Origin: Ensifer sp. LC163
GTDB taxonomy: Bacteria > Pseudomonadota > Alphaproteobacteria > Rhizobiales > Rhizobiaceae
Direction: 5' to 3'
DNA: 64,000 nucleotides
Assembly (NCBI RefSeq): GCF_001695855.1
Contig: NZ_MBSS01000004.1
Coordinates: 1 to 64,000, forward strand
Part shown: positions 63,909-64,000 of the stretch, piece after piece
How positions within the stretch are numbered: position 1 is the stretch's first letter
How the letters are laid out: each line of letters starts with the position of its first letter
The notes under the pieces: generated by a model
Told to the model about the DNA's origin: nothing
Databases searched by the model: none
What the model saw: the letters and a program-made list of their open reading frames with translations, nothing else
Position numbers and translations under genes: made by a program

Positions 63909-64000
63909 ATGAACACCACGGCAGACCTGATCGAAACCGAATACCGGCTCGGCGCGCACAACTATAAACCGCTCGACGTCGTGCTTTCGCGCGGCGAAGG
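63909..64000 (+). CDS. rocD: Ornithine aminotransferase (start only, cut by window end)
   Basis: The first about 30 codons: MNTTADLIETEYRLGAHNYK then PLDVVLSRGEG, the characteristic RocD/OAT N-terminus (GAHNY-xPL). The ribosome site GGAGGACGACGG precedes the ATG. It is partial because the window ends at 64000. Placement after arginase confirms the arginine catabolic operon. Confidence 0.88.
   Translation, partial: MNTTADLIETEYRLGAHNYKPLDVVLSRGE

Overview
The window is a high-GC chromosomal segment of an alphaproteobacterium, almost certainly Rhizobiaceae and most like Sinorhizobium/Ensifer. This rests on a glycine/succinyl-CoA type 5-aminolevulinate synthase (hemA), cobalamin-dependent metH, arginase plus ornithine aminotransferase under an Lrp-type regulator, form II CoxL-type molybdenum hydroxylase genes, and palindromic intergenic repeats of the kind scattered through rhizobial genomes. 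From memory, hemA, metH, a mannose-isomerase-like gene and rocF lie in the same part of the S. meliloti chromosome; I could not check this. The segment is mostly metabolic and transport genes. I see no phage, transposase, CRISPR array or rRNA. One tRNA-Arg(CCT) is present.

Layout. 0.2-7.7 kb: LysR regulator divergent from a branched-chain-type ABC importer (livJ-G-F-H-M order) followed by a GMC oxidoreductase. 7.8-15.6 kb: Tim44-domain protein, LysR divergent from a YdcZ-type transporter, MFS exporter, aldehyde dehydrogenase, PPK2 polyphosphate kinase, RpiR regulator. 15.7-18.1 kb: a regulated MFS permease and Asp/Glu-racemase-fold gene behind a sigma-54-like promoter and a set of GAAAC-N4-GTTTC palindromes. 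18.2-25.8 kb: envelope and periplasmic proteins (ankyrin, YHS, two DUF1254/DUF1214 proteins), a large class III cyclase/TolB/TPR protein, and a small cold/stress group (S21, CspA and two small proteins). 26.3-33.0 kb: metH behind a perfect 20-bp palindrome, then a sugar kinase/UPF0303/AGE-epimerase operon. 33.2 kb: tRNA-Arg. 33.8-43.1 kb: a complete peptide-type ABC importer wrapped around a cog3964 amidohydrolase, a RidA-like deaminase, an IclR regulator and a SelA-related PLP enzyme. 43.2-50.7 kb: META-MliC fusion, dxr, hemA, and a coxS-coxL-coxM-like operon. 51.2-59.4 kb: glycine-zipper lipoprotein, MFS exporter, tamA-tamB. 59.5-64 kb: a broken serine-hydrolase remnant, MerR regulator divergent from an APH-type phosphotransferase, VOC protein, Lrp, arginase and the start of rocD.

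The most coherent under-described system is the 33.8-43.1 kb cluster. An imported acylated amino-acid-like compound could be deacylated by the amidohydrolase, the product deaminated or dehydrated by the SelA-like PLP enzyme, and the reactive enamine/imine cleared by the RidA protein, all under IclR control. The substrate cannot be read from sequence. A second notable pattern is a two-palindrome repeat present three times in the same orientation (8989, 30312, 60202). Each time it supplies the stop codon of an unrelated minus-strand gene, and twice it gives the identical C-terminal tail YSAARQI. A third is a 34-bp tandem duplication that frameshifts a gene remnant at 59.9 kb.
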